Below, one piece after another: positions 16,203-25,365 of a stretch of 41,875 nt of DNA. Each line of letters starts with the position of its first letter. Position 1 is the first letter of the stretch. The stretch lies in NCBI RefSeq assembly GCF_018614775.1, contig NZ_JAGGOF010000053.1:1-41875 (forward strand), given 5' to 3'. The translations under genes were made by a program, and so were the position numbers. This DNA is from Pseudomonas fluorescens. GTDB taxonomy: Bacteria; Pseudomonadota; Gammaproteobacteria; Pseudomonadales; Pseudomonadaceae. The notes below the pieces were generated by a model, which was given only the letters and a program-made list of their open reading frames with translations, had not been told where the DNA came from and did no database searches.

Positions 16203-16676
16203 TTAGCCGCGTCGGGCCTTCAGGTCGGGTTGTTTGTATCGCATGTGCAGCAGCGGGTAGGGCTGGTTCATACCGTCGCGTGCCGAACGCCCGATAACCT
16301 CGAATCCTTGCTTGAGGTAAAAGCCCAGGGCTTGCGAATTCTGTTCATTGACGTCCAGTTGATCGGCGTTCAGGTGCTCCATGGCGTAGCGCAGCAATTG
16401 CTTGCCCAGGCCCTGGCCACGGTGCTGCGGGTCGATGAACAGCATCTCGATCTTGCCGGCCGCGACGCCGGCGAAACCGGTGATCCGCTGGCGTGCGTCC
16501 CGGGTGCAGATGAGCATCACCGCGTCCAGGTAGCGGGTGAGCACCAGGTTTTTCAGCACTTCGATGTAACTGTCCGGCAGGAAGTCATGGGTCGCGCGTA
16601 CCGATGCCTCCCACACCTCGGTCAGTTCCTGGTAGTCGCTCGGTTTCGGTGTATGGATGACCGAATGCTGCCGCAT
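16203..16676 (-). CDS. GNAT-family N-acetyltransferase
   Basis: This 157-residue protein has the acetyl-CoA-binding loop HRGQGLGKQLL (GNAT motif A) and the following segment LDVNEQNSQALGFYLKQGFEVIGRS (motif B). The substrate is unknown. The ATG at 16676 is preferred because the longer frame, back to 16769, runs through the rimO terminator. It may be transcribed with the downstream RsuA-like gene, 82 bases away. Confidence 0.85.
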   Translation of the reverse strand: MRQHSVIHTPKPSDYQELTEVWEASVRATHDFLPDSYIEVLKNLVLTRYLDAVMLICTRDARQRITGFAGVAAGKIEMLFIDPQHRGQGLGKQLLRYAMEHLNADQLDVNEQNSQALGFYLKQGFEVIGRSARDGMNQPYPLLHMRYKQPDLKARRG

Positions 16677-16728
16677 GCCCGCCTGTTCCTTGTGCTGGAT
16701 GCCCTGGGTTTCTCCATACGATAGCCGT

Positions 16729-16764
16729 AAAAAAGCCCCGCATCTTGTTGCAAGGGCGGGGCTT
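16729..16764 (-). terminator. Terminator after rimO
   Basis: AAGCCCCGC pairs with GCGGGGCTT, and a T run follows on the minus strand. It separates rimO from the GNAT gene. Confidence 0.88.
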
Positions 16765-16817
16765 CTCAATTTTTGCCTGGATATGACAAACCTGTGGCCT
16801 TGGGAAGTGTGGCTCGA

Positions 16818-18158
16818 TCAGCCGATCTGCTCAGCCCACAGGTCATATTCATCGGCGTCGGTCACCTTGCACCAGACCTTGTCACCTGGCTTGAGGTTGC
16901 TGCCGTTGTCGATGAAAACGTTGCCGTCGATTTCCGGGGCGTCGAAGAAGCAGCGGCCCACGGCGCCTTGTTCGTCGACTTCATCCACCAGCACTTCGAT
17001 TTCGCGGCCGATGCGCAGTTGCAGGCGGGCCGAGCTGATGGCCTGCTGGTGCGCCATGAAGCGCTCCCAACGGTCCTGCTTGACGTCGTCCGGCACCACG
17101 TCCAGCGCCAGGTCGTTGGCCGGTGCGCCTTCTACCGGGGAATACTGGAAGCAGCCGACGCGGTCGAGCTGGGCTTCGGTCAACCAGTCCAGCAGGTACT
17201 GGAAGTCTTCTTCGGTTTCACCCGGGAAGCCGACGATGAACGTCGAGCGGATGATCAGGTCCGGGCAGATTTCGCGCCAGTTCTTGATGCGGGCCAGGGT
17301 CTTGTCTTCGAACGCCGGGCGCTTCATGGCCTTGAGGACTTTCGGGCTGGCGTGCTGGAACGGGATGTCCAGGTACGGAAGGATCTTGCCGGCGGCCATC
17401 AGCGGGATCAGCTCGTCGACATGCGGGTACGGGTAGACGTAGTGCAAGCGGACCCACACGCCGAGGGTGCTGAGGGCCTCGCACAGTTCGGTCATGCGGG
17501 TCTTCACCGGCGCGCCGTTCCAGAAGCCGGTGCGGTACTTCACGTCGACGCCGTAGGCGCTGGTGTCCTGGGAAATCACCAGCAGTTCCTTGACGCCGGA
17601 CTTGACCAGGCGCTGGGCCTCGTCGAGCACATCGCCCACTGGGCGGCTCACCAGTTTGCCGCGCATCGACGGGATGATGCAGAAGCTGCAGCTGTGGTTG
17701 CAGCCCTCGGAAATCTTCAGGTAGGCGTAGTGGCGCGGGGTCAGCTTGATGCCTTGCGGCGGCACCAGGTCGATCAGCGGGTTGTGGTCCTGGCGCGGCG
17801 GTACCACCTGGTGCACGGCGTTGACCACCTGCTCGTACTGCTGCGGACCGGTCACGGCCAGCACGCTCGGGTGCACGTTGCGGATGTTGCCTTCTTCCAC
17901 GCCCATGCAGCCGGTGACGATGACCTTGCCGTTTTCCTTGATCGCTTCGCCGATCACTTCCAGGGACTCGGCCTTGGCCGAATCGATGAAGCCGCAGGTG
18001 TTGACCACTACCACATCGGCGTCCTGGTACGTGGACACGACGTCATAGCCTTCCATGCGCAGTTGGGTCAGGATGCGCTCGGAGTCGACCAGAGCCTTCG
18101 GGCAACCCAGGGATACGAAGCCGACCTTCGGATTGGCTGGCGCGGTAGTGGTGGACAT
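16818..18158 (-). CDS. rimO: Ribosomal protein S12 methylthiotransferase RimO
   Basis: This 446-residue radical SAM enzyme adds a methylthio group to Asp89 of ribosomal protein S12. The radical SAM cluster motif CNHSCSFC supplies C153, C157 and C160. The auxiliary cluster uses C19 ([11 protein letters not shown]), C55 and C84. A C-terminal TRAM domain ([13 protein letters not shown] onward) binds the substrate. All key residues are present. It is divergent from kup. Confidence 0.96.
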   Translation of the reverse strand: MSTTTAPANPKVGFVSLGCPKALVDSERILTQLRMEGYDVVSTYQDADVVVVNTCGFIDSAKAESLEVIGEAIKENGKVIVTGCMGVEEGNIRNVHPSVLAVTGPQQYEQVVNAVHQVVPPRQDHNPLIDLVPPQGIKLTPRHYAYLKISEGCNHSCSFCIIPSMRGKLVSRPVGDVLDEAQRLVKSGVKELLVISQDTSAYGVDVKYRTGFWNGAPVKTRMTELCEALSTLGVWVRLHYVYPYPHVDELIPLMAAGKILPYLDIPFQHASPKVLKAMKRPAFEDKTLARIKNWREICPDLIIRSTFIVGFPGETEEDFQYLLDWLTEAQLDRVGCFQYSPVEGAPANDLALDVVPDDVKQDRWERFMAHQQAISSARLQLRIGREIEVLVDEVDEQGAVGRCFFDAPEIDGNVFIDNGSNLKPGDKVWCKVTDADEYDLWAEQIG

Positions 18159-18435
18159 GTCTAACCTCGGTGTAGGGGGATCGTCTCTTGCCGAGACAGG
18201 GCGCCTGACGCGCCTCTGATCAAAAAGTGCGCAATTCTAGCGGTGGGCGACGCACTTGACCAGCTTTATACCGGGAAAAACGACGAGTGCTGCGCTATGC
18301 TTCGCGCCTTTACGTTCTAACGATTTTTGCGGTCAAGAAAACGTCTGTAACAATCGGTAAAACAGCGCATGCTGCAACGACAAAAAAGCAGAGTGCTTCG
18401 TTCAAGAAGACAGGTCTGGGAATCAGGAGTGTTGG

Positions 18436-20337
18436 ATGGGTCATGCAAGTAGTCAGGTGGCGGGTGCCGAGCATTCGGCAACGAAGCCGCTGAGCATGCT
18501 GGTCGCGGCGGTCGGAGTGGTTTACGGCGATATCGGCACAAGCCCCTTGTACACCCTCAAAGAAGTGTTTTCCGGCGGGTACGGCGTGCCCGTCAACCAC
18601 GACGGGGTACTGGGGATCCTGTCGCTGATTTTCTGGTCGCTGATCTGGGTCGTGTCGATCAAGTACATGATGTTCGTCCTGCGCGCCGACAACCAGGGCG
18701 AGGGCGGGATCATGGCGCTCACAGCCCTGGCGCGGCGGGCGGCGGCAGGGCGGGCGCGACTGCGCGGATTCCTGGTGGTCTGCGGGCTGATCGGCGCGGC
18801 GCTGTTCTACGGCGACAGCATGATCACCCCGGCGATTTCCGTGCTCTCGGCGATCGAGGGCCTTGGCCTGGCGTTCGACGGCATCGACCATTGGGTCGTG
18901 CCGCTGTCGCTGGTGGTGCTGGTCGCACTGTTTATCATCCAGCGCCACGGTACGGCGCGGATCGGCATCCTGTTCGGCCCGATCATGGTGACCTGGTTCC
19001 TGGTGCTCGGCGCCCTGGGTGTGTATGGCATCAGCCAGCACCCGGAAGTGCTGCACGCGGTGAACCCGGTCTGGGCCGTGCGCTTCTTTGTCGTGCACCC
19101 CGGCATGGGCGTGGCGATCCTCGGGGCCGTGGTGCTGGCACTGACGGGCGCCGAAGCGCTGTACGCCGACATGGGCCACTTCGGCCGCAAGCCGATTGCC
19201 CGCGCCTGGTTCATCCTGGTGCTGCCGGCGCTGGTCCTCAACTACTTCGGCCAGGGCGCGTTGCTGCTGGGCGACCCGGAGGCGGCGCGCAACCCGTTCT
19301 ATCTGCTGGCGCCTGGCTGGGCACTGATCCCGCTGGTGGGCCTGTCGACCATGGCCACGGTGATTGCTTCGCAAGCGGTGATCTCCGGGGCGTTCTCCCT
19401 GACGCGCCAGGCGATCCAGCTCGGTTACATCCCGCGCATGTACATCCAGCACACCTCCAGCGCCGAGCAGGGCCAGATCTACATCGGTGCGGTGAACTGG
19501 TCGCTGATGGTCGGCGTGGTACTGCTGGTGCTGGGGTTCGAATCGTCCGGCGCGCTGGCTTCGGCCTACGGCGTAGCGGTAACCGGCACCATGCTGATGA
19601 CCACGATCCTGGTGTCGGCGGTGATGTTGCTGTTGTGGAAGTGGCCACCGCTGCTGGCGGTGCCGGTGCTGCTCGGTTTCCTGTTGGTGGATGGGCTGTA
19701 CTTCGCTGCCAACGTGCCGAAGATCATTCAGGGCGGTGCGTTCCCGGTCATCGCCGGTATCGCCCTGTTCGTGCTGATGACCACCTGGAAGCGTGGCAAG
19801 CAATTGCTGGTGGACCGCCTGGACGAAGGCGCATTGCCGCTGCCGATTTTCATCAGCAGCATCCGCGTGCAGCCACCCCATCGCGTGCAGGGCACCGCTG
19901 TGTTCCTGACCGCGCGTTCGGACGCGGTGCCTCATGCGCTGCTGCACAACCTGCTGCATAACCAGGTGTTGCACGAACAAGTGGTGCTGCTGACGGTGGT
20001 ATACGAAGACATTCCCCGAGTGCCGCCGCAACGACGCTTCGAGGTCGATGCCTATGGCGAAGGGTTCTTCCGGGTGATCCTGCACTTCGGCTTCACCGAC
20101 GAGCCGGACGTCCCGCAGGCACTCAAGCTTTGCCACCTGGACGACCTGGACTTCAGCCCGATGCGCACCACCTACTTCCTCAGTCGCGAGACGGTCATTG
20201 CCTCCAAGCTGGAGGGCATGGCCCGCTGGCGTGAATTGTTGTTCGCTTTCCTGCTGAAGAACGCCAATGGCAACCTGCGTTTCTTCAACCTGCCGGTGAA
20301 CCGGGTGATCGAGTTGGGGACGCAGGTCGAGATGTAG
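18436..20337 (+). CDS. kup: Low-affinity potassium transporter Kup
   Basis: This 633-residue inner-membrane protein takes up potassium with protons. The N-terminus carries the family signature [16 protein letters not shown], followed by about twelve membrane segments and a cytoplasmic C-terminal domain of about 180 residues (from TTWKRGKQ). A ribosome site AGGAG at 18425-18429 fits the ATG. The 277-base divergent gap to rimO holds no gene and no clear consensus promoter that I can defend. A large antisense frame over kup is a coding shadow. Confidence 0.96.
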   Translation: MGHASSQVAGAEHSATKPLSMLVAAVGVVYGDIGTSPLYTLKEVFSGGYGVPVNHDGVLGILSLIFWSLIWVVSIKYMMFVLRADNQGEGGIMALTALARRAAAGRARLRGFLVVCGLIGAALFYGDSMITPAISVLSAIEGLGLAFDGIDHWVVPLSLVVLVALFIIQRHGTARIGILFGPIMVTWFLVLGALGVYGISQHPEVLHAVNPVWAVRFFVVHPGMGVAILGAVVLALTGAEALYADMGHFGRKPIARAWFILVLPALVLNYFGQGALLLGDPEAARNPFYLLAPGWALIPLVGLSTMATVIASQAVISGAFSLTRQAIQLGYIPRMYIQHTSSAEQGQIYIGAVNWSLMVGVVLLVLGFESSGALASAYGVAVTGTMLMTTILVSAVMLLLWKWPPLLAVPVLLGFLLVDGLYFAANVPKIIQGGAFPVIAGIALFVLMTTWKRGKQLLVDRLDEGALPLPIFISSIRVQPPHRVQGTAVFLTARSDAVPHALLHNLLHNQVLHEQVVLLTVVYEDIPRVPPQRRFEVDAYGEGFFRVILHFGFTDEPDVPQALKLCHLDDLDFSPMRTTYFLSRETVIASKLEGMARWRELLFAFLLKNANGNLRFFNLPVNRVIELGTQVEM

Positions 20338-20348
20338 GTTCGGTCGAC

Positions 20349-20386
20349 AAAAGCCCCCGTTGCCTTGCGGCAGCGGGGGCTTTTTT
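20349..20386 (+). terminator. Terminator after kup
   Basis: A stem AAGCCCCCGTTGCC / GGCAGCGGGGGCTT with a TTGC loop is followed by TTTTTT. Confidence 0.92.
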
Positions 20387-20400
20387 GTGAAGGTGAAGCC

Positions 20401-20548
20401 TTGTGGGAGCGGGCTTGCTCGCGAATGGGGCGGGTCAGTTAGCAACGATGTCGACTGATACACCGCCTTCGCGAGCAAGCCCGCTCCCACAGGGATTTGT
20501 GCATTCATACCTATCAACTGTGGGAGCGAGCCTGCTCGCGATGAGGCC
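20401..20548. repeat. Cluster of three REP elements
   Basis: Units at 20401-20428 (+), 20467-20494 (-) and 20519-20548 (+) lie between the converging kup and hydrolase genes. The first two share a GGGCTTGC variant centre, while the third has the common AGCCTGC form. Confidence 0.85.
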
Positions 20549-20562
20549 ATGACAGCCACAGC

Positions 20563-20597
20563 AAAAAGCCCCTGCAACCGTAAGGCTGCAGGGGCTT
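20563..20597 (-). terminator. Terminator of the mprF-hydrolase operon
   Basis: AAGCCCCTGCA pairs with TGCAGGGGCTT, followed on the minus strand by a T run. It lies 21 bases beyond the hydrolase stop. Confidence 0.9.
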
Positions 20598-20617
20598 CTC
20601 GTTAAACCAGCATCAGA

Positions 20618-21907
20618 TTACTGCTCGGCAGGCTTGGCCTGGCGCTTGTTGATCTCATCGATCAGGCGCTTGGCCAGGGCCGGGTAGTTTTCATCGAAGT
20701 GGTGACCACCAGGCAACTTGATGGCTTCGCCGACGGCGGTCTTCTCGGTGCAGCCGCTTTCGTCGGCCTCTTCGCCACCGTAAATGCACACCACTTTCTC
20801 GGCCGGCAGTTTGGCCATTTCCGGGCCGGTGGCGGCTTCGGTGCCGGCGTTGCCAAGCCAGCCTTCGACCTCGATCTCGAAACTGCCGGTGCGGGCGAAG
20901 GCCAGCAGGATAATGGCATCGACCCGCTGTTGTTCGGTGGCCGGCAGGCGGTTATAGATCGCCGGCAGCACGTCGGCGCCAAAGGAGTAACCGGTCAGGA
21001 TGAAACGCTTGGTGCCCCAGATCTGGCGGTAGTGCTGCATCAGTTCGGCAAGGTCCACCGCGCTCTGCTCGGGGCTCTTGTGCTGCCAGTAGTAGCGCAG
21101 GGTGTCGATGCCGACCACCGGGTAGCCGATCTTGGCCATTTCATCGGCCACGTCACGGTCCAGGTCACGCCAGCCGCCGTCGCCCGAGAGGAACAGGGTC
21201 ACGGTGTCCCGAGTCTGGCTGGCCGGCACTTCGACCACCGGGATGGCCAGGCCACCCTTGGCCTTGTCGGTGCCAACGAGGATTTTGCGCAGTTCGTTGT
21301 TCAGCACTTGCGGCAGGTTGATGTCGTAGTCGCTGATGCTGGTTTCGGCATTTTTCTGATCCCGCACGAAACCGGCGCTGGTGTCGTCAGGGTTATCGTT
21401 CCAGGCCACCAGCCAATGACCGTGGGCCGCGCTTTTTGGCAGCAGGTGGGTACAGCCGGGTTTTTCCAGGGCCAGGTCTACCGATACGGCGTTGGCCTTG
21501 TCATCTTTTTGCTCGGCCAGCCAACGCCAGGCCAGCACGGCCCCCGGGCCGATACCGCTGACGAGGGTCGCCGGCCCCTGCAACTCGCGCAGGCCCGCCT
21601 GCAGGGCGCGCCCTTGCAGCATGCAATCCTTGGGCAGGATTACCTGGACGATCCGCGCCGAGCCGCTGCGGCTGAGGGTCGTCAACTGGGTATCACTGAG
21701 CTTCTGGTCTTCATTGACCGCCACCAGCACCTGGGCACGCGACTTGGTGCCGGGGATGACCCGGGTCATCGCGACGCCATCGGCAGGCGCCAATTGTTCC
21801 AGGACGGGTTGCGGGGCCGGGCGGTTCCAGTACCAGTAACCGCCACCGAGAATCACCGCCAGCACCAGCAGGGCGGCCACTACGTATCGCCAGGAGCGTT
21901 GTATCAT
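20618..21907 (-). CDS. Aminoacyl-phosphatidylglycerol hydrolase (PA0919 / AcvB-VirJ family)
   Basis: This 429-residue protein has one N-terminal membrane anchor (residues about 7-27) and a periplasmic part ending in an alpha/beta hydrolase of the VirJ type. SGDGGW is at 241-246, the nucleophile elbow GYSFGAD at 306-312 puts the serine at 308, and GGHHFDE at 400-406 provides the histidine. Homologues next to mprF, PA0919 in P. aeruginosa and AcvB in Agrobacterium, split alanyl- or lysyl-phosphatidylglycerol. It overlaps mprF by one base, so synthesis and removal of the modified lipid are co-expressed. Confidence 0.88.
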   Translation of the reverse strand: MIQRSWRYVVAALLVLAVILGGGYWYWNRPAPQPVLEQLAPADGVAMTRVIPGTKSRAQVLVAVNEDQKLSDTQLTTLSRSGSARIVQVILPKDCMLQGRALQAGLRELQGPATLVSGIGPGAVLAWRWLAEQKDDKANAVSVDLALEKPGCTHLLPKSAAHGHWLVAWNDNPDDTSAGFVRDQKNAETSISDYDINLPQVLNNELRKILVGTDKAKGGLAIPVVEVPASQTRDTVTLFLSGDGGWRDLDRDVADEMAKIGYPVVGIDTLRYYWQHKSPEQSAVDLAELMQHYRQIWGTKRFILTGYSFGADVLPAIYNRLPATEQQRVDAIILLAFARTGSFEIEVEGWLGNAGTEAATGPEMAKLPAEKVVCIYGGEEADESGCTEKTAVGEAIKLPGGHHFDENYPALAKRLIDEINKRQAKPAEQ

Positions 21908-24549
21908 CAGCGTTTCACCAGTCCAGTCAGGCCGCCTGCAATCAGGGCGGCGGTATCGGCCAGCGCCACCAGCGGATCGAGTCCGGCAGGCACGGCCATG
22001 TAACGAGGTTCCCAGTCAGGCTGGAACTTGTCTTTGAAACGGCGCAGTCCCTGGAAATTGTAGAGCTGCTCGCCACGGCGGAACACCATCGAACCCAGGC
22101 GCTGGGTCAACGGTGCGCCGCGCCGCGGTTGCAGGCCCGACAGGGGGACCATGCCGAGGCTGAAGCGGGCGTAGTCATGGTTCTTATAATGCTGGATCAG
22201 GCCGACCATCATGAATTCCATGGTCAGTTTCGGGGCCTCGGGGTGGGCGCGCATCAGGTCGAGGCTGGCCAGCTCATGGCTGTGGGTTTCCAGCAGGTTG
22301 GCGAACGCTACCGGGCGGCCCTCGAAACGAATCACCGCGATGCGGAAATGCTTGAGGTAGTCATCGCTGAAACGTCCCAGGGAAAAGCCTTTCTCGCGCA
22401 CGTTCTTGCCGGTCAGCCAGGCATCGGAAATGACCTTGAGTTCGTCCATCGGCGCCTGGCCCGGCTCGTGGATCTCCAGCGACAGGCCGTCACGGGTGCC
22501 GCGGTTCCAGGTGTAGCGCAGGTCCTTCATTTCCTTGCCCTTGGCCTCAAGATCGAAACGCTTGAGGTCGACCCGGGCTTCCTCACCGAGTTTGATCGCC
22601 GTCAGGCCAATGTCCATGTAGTACGGCAGGTTCTCGGCGCGCACCTGATAGAACACCGGGCGAGCGTGGTGGATGTCGCACAGGTCGCGAAATTGCCAGA
22701 TCATTTCGGCCCGCTGCTGGGTCGGCCCGATCGGGTCGTACAGCGCCACCAGGCTGCGGCCGCGGCGGGCGTACATCAGGAACGCCTCGTCGTTGGGGTG
22801 GAACAGCAGCGCCTTGTCGCCGGTCAGCGCCAGGCCGCCGTCGGGCTGTGAAGACGCCATGAGGATCGTCCTGGCTCGCTCCAGCTCTTGCGGCGTCGGT
22901 ACATGGATGACCGGCCGGGCGGTGCGCAGCAGCCAGGTCAGGGACACCACCACCAATAGCACCGCCGCGCCCAGCAGCGAACGCAAGCCGCGCGGGGCGT
23001 CGGCATCGAGCGTGAACTGCCACCACAGTTGATGGCTGTAGGGCACGTCCTGGTAAGCAAACAGCAGCAACCAGATCGACGCGCCGAGCACGCAGAGGCT
23101 GGCAATCAGGAACAGCGGGGAGAAAGGCAGTTCAGTCAGGCGGCTCGCTCGATAGAAGGAGCGCCGGAAGACCGCCAGCAGCGTGGCGGTCAGGGTCAGC
23201 AGCGTGGCTTCTTCCCAATCGAAACCCTTGAGCAGCGAGAGCAGGGCACCCATCAGCAGCAGCACGGTGGTCAGCATCCAGGCCGCGGACAGGCGTCGGC
23301 GCAGGCCTTGGGCGAGCAGCAGGCACAGCACGCCGACCAGGCTGGCGCCGAAGTGCGAAGCGTCCACCAGCCGATGAGGGATCAGGAAACCGATGTGCTC
23401 CAGGCGCGTGTCAATCTCCGGGGTCACGCCGGAAAACAGCAGCACCACGCCCGAAAGGAAGACCAGCACCGCCAGGATCGGTGCGGCAAAACCCGACGCC
23501 ACCCGCAACGTCTGGCGTGTCTGGAACAGCCGTTGTGCTTCGTTGACCAGCAGCAGGATGCACGCGACCAGCATCGGTAGCAGCACGTAGATCAACCGAT
23601 AGAGCAGCAGGGCGGCGGCCAGCGGTGCGGCCCCCAACTGGTCGGCGAACGCGGCCAGCAGGATGGCTTCGAATACCCCCACGCCGCCGGGTACATGGCT
23701 GAGCACCCCGGCGGCCAGCGCCAGCAGGTACACCAGCAGGAACGCCCCGAACGGCGGCGCTTCGGGAAGCAGCAAGTACAGCACGGTGGCGGCGGCCGCG
23801 ACGTCCAGTGCCGTGATGACCAGTTGCAGGAAGGTCAGGCGGCGGCCCGGAAGGCGCAGTGTGCGGCGCCCGGCCTTGACCAGCAGGCTGTCGCGATGGG
23901 GTTGTTCCGGCAGGCGTCGCCGATAGATACCGATGGCCAGCACGCTGGTGAGCAGCAGCACCGCGACGGATATGGCCCCGAGCAGGGTAGCGGATACGTG
24001 CAGCGCGGCAGACGCGGCGGGCAAGTTGCTGAGGGTCGCCAGGGCAGCCAATGGCGGCAGCGCGCAGCCCAGGGACAGGCTGGCGAACAAGGTCATGTGG
24101 GCGACATCCGAGGCGCCCAGGCCATGACGCGCGTACAGGCGATAGCGAACCGAACCGCCAGACAACAATGACAGGCCAATCGCATTGCCGATGGCGAACG
24201 CGGTGAACCCGCCCAGGACCAGGGTCTGTGGCGGCAGCGTCACGCCGGCATAGCGACTGGCGGACCATTCATAGCCCAGCAGAATGATGAACCCGACCAC
24301 CGTGGCGGCGAAGGCGCCGAGCAGGGCCGGCCTGGGCACGTCCAGAATCGAGTCGTGCAGGGCGTACAGGTCGAGTTCGCTCAGCAGGTGGCGGCAAGCA
24401 ATCAATGCAATCGCAAACAACAGCAGCGTGATGGCGAGGCCGATAGGCTGGCGGTACTGGCTGATCCGATCCAGCCAGCGCAATCGCTCGGCCTTGATCG
24501 GTTGTGTCGCGGTAACAGAGTCTTGCGGGTCAGACGAGTGGGCGCGCAT
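21907..24549 (-). CDS. mprF: Aminoacyl-phosphatidylglycerol synthase/flippase MprF
   Basis: This 880-residue membrane protein has an N-terminal flippase part with many membrane segments (about residues 35-540). Its C-terminal cytosolic DUF2156 synthase domain ends in YNFQGLRRFKDKFQPDWEPRY. It moves alanine or lysine from aminoacyl-tRNA to phosphatidylglycerol, lowering the negative charge of the membrane and raising resistance to cationic peptides and acid. The amino acid used cannot be decided by eye; the P. aeruginosa enzyme makes alanyl-PG. The ATG at 24549 is preferred over an upstream TTG. A palindrome lies upstream. Confidence 0.93.
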   Translation of the reverse strand: MRAHSSDPQDSVTATQPIKAERLRWLDRISQYRQPIGLAITLLLFAIALIACRHLLSELDLYALHDSILDVPRPALLGAFAATVVGFIILLGYEWSASRYAGVTLPPQTLVLGGFTAFAIGNAIGLSLLSGGSVRYRLYARHGLGASDVAHMTLFASLSLGCALPPLAALATLSNLPAASAALHVSATLLGAISVAVLLLTSVLAIGIYRRRLPEQPHRDSLLVKAGRRTLRLPGRRLTFLQLVITALDVAAAATVLYLLLPEAPPFGAFLLVYLLALAAGVLSHVPGGVGVFEAILLAAFADQLGAAPLAAALLLYRLIYVLLPMLVACILLLVNEAQRLFQTRQTLRVASGFAAPILAVLVFLSGVVLLFSGVTPEIDTRLEHIGFLIPHRLVDASHFGASLVGVLCLLLAQGLRRRLSAAWMLTTVLLLMGALLSLLKGFDWEEATLLTLTATLLAVFRRSFYRASRLTELPFSPLFLIASLCVLGASIWLLLFAYQDVPYSHQLWWQFTLDADAPRGLRSLLGAAVLLVVVSLTWLLRTARPVIHVPTPQELERARTILMASSQPDGGLALTGDKALLFHPNDEAFLMYARRGRSLVALYDPIGPTQQRAEMIWQFRDLCDIHHARPVFYQVRAENLPYYMDIGLTAIKLGEEARVDLKRFDLEAKGKEMKDLRYTWNRGTRDGLSLEIHEPGQAPMDELKVISDAWLTGKNVREKGFSLGRFSDDYLKHFRIAVIRFEGRPVAFANLLETHSHELASLDLMRAHPEAPKLTMEFMMVGLIQHYKNHDYARFSLGMVPLSGLQPRRGAPLTQRLGSMVFRRGEQLYNFQGLRRFKDKFQPDWEPRYMAVPAGLDPLVALADTAALIAGGLTGLVKR

Positions 24550-24622
24550 CAATCACCTCTTGAGCTATGCGCGACAGGATGGGGGTATCCGGCCAAGTTA
24601 CCAATCCCTGCGGCAGAAAATA

Positions 24623-24641
24623 ATTACAAAAATTTTGTAAT
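24623..24641. promoter_or_regulatory. 19-bp perfect palindrome upstream of mprF
   Basis: ATTACAAAA-A-TTTTGTAAT has nine-base perfect arms around one central base, in an AT-rich patch 74 bases upstream of the mprF start. It is not a terminator, as the arms hold no G/C core and the tRNA has its own terminator. It is probably an operator for an unidentified regulator. Confidence 0.6.
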
Positions 24642-24663
24642 GTAGCCTTTTATAGCAGACACA

Positions 24664-24693
24664 AAAAAGGCCGCTCTTTCGAGCAGCCTTTCT
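24664..24693 (-). terminator. Terminator of tRNA-fMet copy 1
   Basis: On the minus strand, AAAGGCTGCTC-GAAA-GAGCGGCCTTT is followed by T residues, eight bases after the tRNA end. Confidence 0.9.
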
Positions 24694-24700
24694 TGATATT

Positions 24701-24777
<77 letters not shown>

Positions 24778-24790
24778 TCTGTGTGGCGGC

Positions 24791-24818
24791 ATTCTACAGG
24801 CGAACGCCGGGGTGTCAA
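24791..24818 (-). promoter_or_regulatory. Sigma-70 promoter of tRNA-fMet copy 1
   Basis: On the minus strand, TTGACA is followed by 16 bases and TAGAAT. The expected start is about seven bases before the mature tRNA. Confidence 0.88.
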
Positions 24819-24969
24819 CCGTTAAAAGGTCATGGGCGCAAATAAACCGCCGATCCGTCCCTTATCTTTCTAAATGCGCGGAAACAAAAGAGATTGTCCT
24901 ACAACGCCGAAGTGGGAGGGCTGTCGCAGTGGGGATTCTCGCAGCATGGATCTGAAGTGAGCGCGCACA

Positions 24970-25000
24970 AAAAAGGCCACTCTTTCGAGTAGCCTTTTTT
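24970..25000 (-). terminator. Terminator of tRNA-fMet copy 2
   Basis: AAAGGCTACTC-GAAA-GAGTGGCCTTT followed by T residues. This is a diverged copy of the terminator at 24664-24693, with compensating changes in the stem (GCTC/GAGC versus ACTC/GAGT). Confidence 0.9.
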
Positions 25001-25006
25001 GATGTT

Positions 25007-25083
<77 letters not shown>

Positions 25084-25096
25084 TCTGTGTGTCGGC

Positions 25097-25124
25097 ATTC
25101 TACAGAGGATCGAACGCCTGTCAA
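25097..25124 (-). promoter_or_regulatory. Sigma-70 promoter of tRNA-fMet copy 2
   Basis: TTGACA-N16-TAGAAT on the minus strand. Hexamers and spacing are conserved with copy 1, while the spacer sequence has diverged. Confidence 0.88.
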
Positions 25125-25300
25125 CCCTGGGTCCATGAAAACCTGTTCCGCTTCAAGCGCTTAGGTTCTGGAAGGGATTGCGTGGCAGGGCTGTGACGCT
25201 TGCCTGGCAAGGGCTGGCGCTCTATTGGAGGATCTGCTGCGATTGAGTAAATAAATTTATGTAGGCACTTTCGCGCCTCCGTGACGGATCTTTCAGACTA

Positions 25301-25316
25301 CTGGTGCTATATACAG
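25301..25316 (+). promoter_or_regulatory. LexA (SOS) box of dinB
   Basis: CTGGTGCTATATACAG is a perfect CTG-N10-CAG, 50 bases upstream of the dinB ATG. It resembles the recA box at 6262-6277. Confidence 0.88.
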
Positions 25317-25365
25317 GTGTCAGTGCGATACTGACGGCCCGATTCGTCGTACACTCCGCTTCGCT

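Noticed and set aside
16773..18164. 463-residue open frame antisense to rimO
   Set aside because: rimO has all its cluster cysteines and family landmarks; the opposite frame is a shadow.
20401..20548. Three spaced repeats that could suggest a small CRISPR array
   Set aside because: The units alternate in orientation, are palindromic and occur singly elsewhere; they are REP elements.
18310..20577. 755-residue open frame antisense to kup
   Set aside because: It is rich in H, Q, R and D, as expected for the reverse frame of GC-rich code, has no domain or ribosome site, and runs through the kup terminator and REP cluster.
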